Source of the DNA: JAZQHR01 sp045540815
GTDB lineage: Bacteria; Bacillota; Clostridia; UMGS1810
DNA: 9,411 nucleotides
Direction of reading: 5' to 3'
NCBI GenBank assembly: GCA_045540815.1
Contig: JAZQHY010000038.1
Coordinates: forward strand, 1-9,411
The position numbers and the translations under genes are program-made. The notes below the pieces were generated by a model, which worked only from the letters and a program-made list of their open reading frames with translations, did not search any database and was not told the DNA's origin. Of the stretch, positions 5,945 through 9,411 are shown in pieces (positions within the stretch are counted from its first letter, which is position 1; every line of letters begins with the position of its first letter).

Positions 5945-7096
5945 TTGGAAATTTATTTTGACAACAGCGCTACCACCAAGCCTTACAAAGAGGCTTGCGA
6001 TGTGGTATATGATATAATGCTAAACAATTATGGTAACCCATCGTCGCTCCACCGACTTGGCAAAAAAGCCGAAGACGCTATGACAGATGCGCGAAGGGTG
6101 ATAGCTGGCAGCATAAACGCAAATGAAAATGAAATATATTTCACATCAGGCGGTACAGAGTGCGATAATATAGCTATACTTGGATACGCCCGCGCAAATA
6201 AGCGCGCAGGCAACCGCATTATCACTACTAAAGTCGAACACGCCGCGGTAACAGAGCCGTTTAACGTACTTGCCGAAGAAGGCTTTGATGTGTGCTATGC
6301 CGATTTAGATTCAGACGGAAGCGTTAGTCTTGACTCGGTAAAATCGCTACTTAATGACAAAACTATACTCGTTAGCATTATGTGGGTGAATAATGAAACA
6401 GGTGCCATAACAGACGTTGACGGGCTTTTGAAATTAGTTCGTGAAATCGCACCAAATGCGGCACTTCACATAGACGCGGTACAAGCTTACGGCAAGGTAA
6501 AGATAGACGTAAAAAAGACAAAGGTGGATATGCTTAGTTTATCGTCACATAAAATCCACGGGCCAAATGGCGTAGGTGCGTTGTATGTGGCTGACAAAAC
6601 TAAGATAAATCCCGTAACATACGGCGGTCATCAGGAGAAGAACCTTCGTTCAGGCACAGAAAACCTTGCAGGTATATGCGGTTTTGCAAAAGCGTGCGAG
6701 ATTAAGTTTGACAATTTTGATAAAGATATAGAGCATATAGCTAAAATAAGGGAATACTTTATAAAAAGGCTTTCCGAGATAGATGACATAAGCATAAATT
6801 CACCCGAAAACGGCATAGAAAACATACTTAACGTGTCATTTGTAGGTGTGAAATCAGAGGTGCTTTTGCACGTTTTAGAGTCAAAGGGAATATACGTTTC
6901 CACAGGCTCTGCGTGTACGTCAAAAAAAGCGAAGTTTAGCCACGTGCTAAAAGAAATGAAGTTAAAAAATGACGTTATTGACAGCGCCATAAGATTTAGT
7001 TTTTCTTATGAAAACACCATAGAAGATATAGATTACACAATGGATGTGCTAAAAAAGGAAATACCATTACTTAGAAAGATAATGGGCAGGAGATAG
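5945..7096 (+). CDS. Cysteine desulfurase (IscS/NifS family, class V aminotransferase fold)
   Basis: PLP enzyme that turns L-cysteine into alanine and an enzyme-bound persulfide that feeds sulfur acceptors. From the TTG start it has 383 residues. Visible are the opening YFDNSATT, NPSSLH, TSGGTECDN, the PLP-stacking His99 in VEHAAV, Asp177 and Gln180 in HIDAVQ, the Schiff-base Lys203 in SSHKIHGPNGVG, RSGTEN, and the persulfide-forming Cys324 in STGSACTSKK. The frame extends to a GTG at 5933, but that codon lies within the Shine-Dalgarno AGAGGTG (5929-5935), which better serves TTG 5945 and yields the family-like N-terminus MEIYFDNSATT. thiI starts 10 bases after the stop, so ThiI is the likely sulfur acceptor, as for NifZ-ThiI in Bacillus subtilis. 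No iscU or sufU scaffold is present in the window. It could also serve iron-sulfur assembly. Confidence 0.93.
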   Translation: MEIYFDNSATTKPYKEACDVVYDIMLNNYGNPSSLHRLGKKAEDAMTDARRVIAGSINANENEIYFTSGGTECDNIAILGYARANKRAGNRIITTKVEHAAVTEPFNVLAEEGFDVCYADLDSDGSVSLDSVKSLLNDKTILVSIMWVNNETGAITDVDGLLKLVREIAPNAALHIDAVQAYGKVKIDVKKTKVDMLSLSSHKIHGPNGVGALYVADKTKINPVTYGGHQEKNLRSGTENLAGICGFAKACEIKFDNFDKDIEHIAKIREYFIKRLSEIDDISINSPENGIENILNVSFVGVKSEVLLHVLESKGIYVSTGSACTSKKAKFSHVLKEMKLKNDVIDSAIRFSFSYENTIEDIDYTMDVLKKEIPLLRKIMGRR

Positions 7097-7106
7097 GAGA
7101 TAAACA

Positions 7107-8273
7107 GTGGACAGACTTATACTTGTAAAATACGGCGAGATTATACTTAAGGGACTTAACAGGTCAAACTTTGAATATGCCCTTGTGGGAAATATCAAAA
7201 CTGCCATAAATGGCACAGGCAGAACAAAGATTTCAAAGGCGCAGGCGACCATTTACATCGAGCCCCTTGACTCGGACGACCAAATAGAAAAGATTATTGA
7301 AAAACTAAAAAAGGTTTTCGGCATAGTGTCAATCGTAGTTGCGTACAAGACCGAAAAGAATATGGAAAGCATAAGACGTTGCGCACTTGAAAACCTTGGA
7401 GATACACTTGCAAATGCAAAGACGTTTAAGGTTGAGGCAAAGCGTTCGGACAAGAAATTCCCGCTAAAATCACCTGAGCTTTGCGCAGAGCTTGGCGGAA
7501 ATATACTTGAAAAATATCATCACTTAAAGGTTGATGTGAAGAACCCCGATGTGACAGTGGTAGTTGAGGTAAGAGATTTTAACGCATTCGTTCATACAGG
7601 AAGAATAAAAGGCCCCGGCGGTATGCCTGTAGGTACAAACGGCAAGGCGGCACTGCTACTTTCCGGCGGTATCGATTCACCTGTTGCAGGCTATATGATA
7701 GCAAAGCGCGGTGTGGCGCTAGAGGCTATACATTTCTACAGCTACCCGTATACAAGTGAAAGAGCAAAGGACAAGGTGCTTACCCTGGCTAAAATGGTGT
7801 CGGAATACTCAGGTGGTATGAGAGTGCATATCGTTCCATTTACAGACATTCAGCTTGAAATTCGCGACAAATGTCCTGAGGAACATTTAACACTTGTTAT
7901 GCGAAGATTTATGATGCAGATTGCAGAAAAAATTGCGCTTAAAAATAAGTGTGGTGCGCTTATCACAGGCGAAAGCCTCGGTCAGGTGGCAAGCCAGACC
8001 ATCGGTGCGCTTGCAGTTACAAACGAAAGCGTAAATATTCCGGTATTCCGACCTCTTATCGGTATGGATAAGGAAGAAATAGTAGTTATTTCACGTGAAA
8101 TCGGCACATTTGAAACATCAATACTACCTTATGAGGATTGTTGTACAGTGTTCGTGCCAAAGCACCCAAGCACAAAACCTATACTTGAAAAGGTTAAGAT
8201 GTCGCAGAGCCACATTGATTGTGAAAGACTTATAAATGAGGCTGTAGAAAATACTGAGGTTATAGAGCTATGA
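7107..8273 (+). CDS. thiI: tRNA 4-thiouridine synthase ThiI (short form without rhodanese domain)
   Basis: Cytoplasmic enzyme that adenylates U8 of tRNA and inserts sulfur to make 4-thiouridine; in some bacteria it also supplies sulfur for the thiamine thiazole. Of 388 residues, about 1-60 form the N-terminal ferredoxin-like region (LVKYGEIILKG), about 61-165 the THUMP RNA-binding domain, and 175 onward the PP-loop pyrophosphatase domain with SGGIDSPVAGY (186-196) and ITGESLGQVASQT (286-298). The C-terminal PYEDCCTVFVPKHP (341-354) carries a Cys pair at 345-346. The protein ends soon after, so the C-terminal rhodanese domain of the E. coli enzyme is absent, as in Gram-positive ThiI, and sulfur must come directly from a desulfurase such as the one encoded immediately upstream. 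The start is GTG 7107, with AGGAG at 7095-7099 overlapping the upstream TAG. Its last bases overlap pncC by ATGA. Confidence 0.96.
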   Translation: MDRLILVKYGEIILKGLNRSNFEYALVGNIKTAINGTGRTKISKAQATIYIEPLDSDDQIEKIIEKLKKVFGIVSIVVAYKTEKNMESIRRCALENLGDTLANAKTFKVEAKRSDKKFPLKSPELCAELGGNILEKYHHLKVDVKNPDVTVVVEVRDFNAFVHTGRIKGPGGMPVGTNGKAALLLSGGIDSPVAGYMIAKRGVALEAIHFYSYPYTSERAKDKVLTLAKMVSEYSGGMRVHIVPFTDIQLEIRDKCPEEHLTLVMRRFMMQIAEKIALKNKCGALITGESLGQVASQTIGALAVTNESVNIPVFRPLIGMDKEEIVVISREIGTFETSILPYEDCCTVFVPKHPSTKPILEKVKMSQSHIDCERLINEAVENTEVIEL

Positions 8274-8731
8274 TAAAAAAACTCATAGAAAAGCTTAACG
8301 AAAAGCATATGACCATTTCAACTGCCGAGTCGTGTACAGGTGGTATGATAGGTGCGTGTATCACAAGCGTGTCGGGTGCGTCAAATGTGTATAACGAAGG
8401 GTACATCACGTATAGTAACGATGCGAAAGAGAAAAACCTCGGCGTGCCACATACTACCCTTGAAACATATGGCGCAGTAAGCGAGGAAACTGCTCGTGAA
8501 ATGGCTGACGGCGTGAGAAAGAAATCAAATGCCGATATAGGCATAGCTGTTACAGGTATAGCAGGTCCAGGTGGCGGTACTGCTGAAAAGCCTGTCGGTC
8601 TTGTGTATATAGGCGTTGCTACAAAGGATAACGTAGAAACACACAAGTTTATATTTTCAGGGGACCGTGATGCAGTGCGTAAAAGCACGGTAGAAAATGC
8701 TATCAGGCTTGCGCTTGATAAATTGGCTTGA
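8270..8731 (+). CDS. pncC: Nicotinamide-nucleotide amidohydrolase, stand-alone CinA C-terminal domain
   Basis: Likely deamidates nicotinamide mononucleotide to nicotinate mononucleotide, recycling the NMN released by NAD-dependent DNA ligase. The 153 residues cover just the CinA C-terminal (PncC) domain: TAESCTGGMIGA near the N-terminus (AESCTGG 19-25), GYITYSN (44-50), the family signature AVTGIAGPGGGTAEKPVG (93-110) and GDRDAVR (131-137). The N-terminal molybdopterin-binding-like (COG1058) half found in full CinA is missing, and no remnant lies upstream because thiI occupies that DNA. ATG 8270 overlaps the thiI stop as ATGA, with GAGG at 8256-8259, so translation is probably coupled. recA follows 96 bases on. 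Biochemistry is inferred from the family; competence-related roles associated with CinA are not supported here. Confidence 0.93.
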   Translation: MIKKLIEKLNEKHMTISTAESCTGGMIGACITSVSGASNVYNEGYITYSNDAKEKNLGVPHTTLETYGAVSEETAREMADGVRKKSNADIGIAVTGIAGPGGGTAEKPVGLVYIGVATKDNVETHKFIFSGDRDAVRKSTVENAIRLALDKLA

Positions 8732-8756
8732 TTTTATCAGTAATTTATTATAAAAT
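8728..8756 (+). promoter_or_regulatory. Candidate sigma-A promoter of recA
   Basis: TTGATT (8728-8733, covering the pncC stop codon), a 17-bp spacer and TAAAAT (8751-8756) would start recA transcription near 8763. The roughly 65-base leader has a short GC-rich inverted repeat (TGCCG 8794-8798, CGGCA 8808-8812) just before the Shine-Dalgarno. No LexA-type box of the Gram-positive form (GAAC, four bases, GTTC) is visible between 8640 and 8827. recA could also be reached by readthrough from pncC, since no terminator intervenes. Confidence 0.5.
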
Positions 8757-8827
8757 TAAAGTATAGAAATACATCCGCATATACAAAAAGTTTTGCCGAC
8801 GGCGGAGCGGCAGATTGGAGAATTGTT

Positions 8828-9411
8828 ATGGCAAAAGACGAAAAGAAGTTAGAAGAAATAACAGTTGAAAAAACACAGGAAGGAAAGCGAGCAGCGCTTG
8901 ATGCGGCGCTTAGTCAGATAGAGAAAAACTTTGGTGCAGGCTCTATAATGCGCCTTGGAAATGCACCGGTTATGAAGGTGGACGTTATACCTACAGGCTC
9001 TATCGGTATAGACCTTGCACTTGGCATAGGAGGTATCCCTCGTGGAAGAATTACCGAGATATACGGACCTGAAAGCTCGGGTAAGACAACCGTTTCACTA
9101 CATATCATCGCAGAGGCACAGAAAATGGGCGGCGAGGTTGCGTTTATCGACGCGGAGCACGCACTAGACCCGGTATATGCTAAAAACCTTGGCGTTGATG
9201 TGGATAACCTAATAGTTTCACAGCCTGACACAGGTGAGCAGGCACTTGAGATAGTTGAGGCGCTTGCACGAAGCGGTGCGGTAGACGTTATCGTTATCGA
9301 CTCTGTTGCGGCGCTTGTACCACGTCAGGAAATTGACGGTGACATGGGTGCTTCGCACGTGGGACTTCAGGCAAGACTCATGTCGCAGGCAATGCGCAAG
9401 CTTTCGGGCGT
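8828..9411 (+). CDS. recA: Recombinase RecA, 3'-truncated by window edge
   Basis: ATP-dependent strand-exchange protein for homologous recombination and SOS induction. The first 194 codons are present (family about 350) and the frame is open to the window end. Seen in order: the N-terminal helix KRAALDAALSQIEKNFGAGSIMRLG, PTGSIGIDLALGIGGIPRGR, the Walker A motif GPESSGKTT (80-88), FIDAEHALDP, the Walker B strand VIVIDSVAAL with Asp near 158, and the loop L1 region PRQEIDGDMGASHVGLQARLMSQAMRKLSG. The N-terminus has about 14 extra, mostly charged residues (about 2-19) compared with E. coli RecA. ATG 8828 is fixed by TTGGAG (8815-8820) with 7 bases of spacing. It follows pncC, matching the cinA-recA order common in Gram-positive bacteria. 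Confidence 0.97.
   Translation, partial: MAKDEKKLEEITVEKTQEGKRAALDAALSQIEKNFGAGSIMRLGNAPVMKVDVIPTGSIGIDLALGIGGIPRGRITEIYGPESSGKTTVSLHIIAEAQKMGGEVAFIDAEHALDPVYAKNLGVDVDNLIVSQPDTGEQALEIVEALARSGAVDVIVIDSVAALVPRQEIDGDMGASHVGLQARLMSQAMRKLSG

Noticed and set aside
6191..6206. CGCGC/GCGCG inverted repeat inside the desulfurase gene
   Set aside because: It is short and explained by Arg-Ala codons in a coding stretch, with no sign of a regulatory or mobile element function.
8260..8688. Minus-strand open frame opposite pncC
   Set aside because: Fully antisense to a conserved PncC domain, with no promoter or ribosome binding site and low-complexity Ser/Pro/Ala-rich translation. The same applies to the minus-strand frame at 8914-9231 opposite recA.

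Overview
The window looks like chromosomal DNA from an AT-rich, Gram-positive, probably anaerobic member of the Clostridia (Bacillota). The grounds are strong purine-rich Shine-Dalgarno sites, sigma-A type promoters (TTGAAA or TTGATT, 17 bp, TATAAT or TAAAAT), short-stem intrinsic terminators with T-tracts, GTG and TTG starts, heavy ATA codon use outside the glycolytic gene, and the gene families themselves (intracellular subtilase, short ThiI without rhodanese, cysteine desulfurase next to thiI, CinA/PncC domain protein next to recA). Species or genus cannot be named from the sequence alone.

Layout. (1) 1-823: the 3' three quarters of gap (glyceraldehyde-3-phosphate dehydrogenase) with strongly optimised codons, closed by a clean terminator. 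(2) 832-3231: a promoter, an MFS transporter of unknown substrate, then 48 bp later an intracellular subtilisin-like protease whose ribosome binding site lies inside a hairpin. (3) 3249-4223: a LysR-type regulator on the minus strand, convergent with the protease and closed by a very regular 18-bp terminator stem that includes its own stop codon. (4) 4224-5754: a compact intergenic region drives the LysR gene leftward and aspartate ammonia-lyase (aspA) rightward, and aspA ends in its own terminator. (5) 5808-8731: a strong extended -10 promoter, a leader with a perfect 8-bp inverted repeat, then a tight operon of cysteine desulfurase, thiI and pncC. (6) 8728-9411: a probable recA promoter over the pncC stop codon, then the first 194 codons of recA, cut by the window edge.

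How the genes work together. The desulfurase and ThiI form a recognisable sulfur relay for 4-thiouridine in tRNA (and possibly thiazole synthesis). The LysR regulator and aspA form a classical divergent regulator-target pair; the target call is supported by a dyad about 66 bp upstream of the predicted aspA start of transcription. PncC beside recA echoes the cinA-recA order common in Gram-positive bacteria. The transporter-protease pair has no obvious joint function.

All proteins belong to known families and I see no undescribed multi-gene system. The most interesting parts are regulatory: the interlocked face-to-face promoters between LysR and aspA, the hairpin that buries the protease ribosome binding site, and the palindrome in the desulfurase-thiI leader. 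There is no gene-free stretch over 300 bases, and no RNA gene, riboswitch, CRISPR array or mobile element was recognised.
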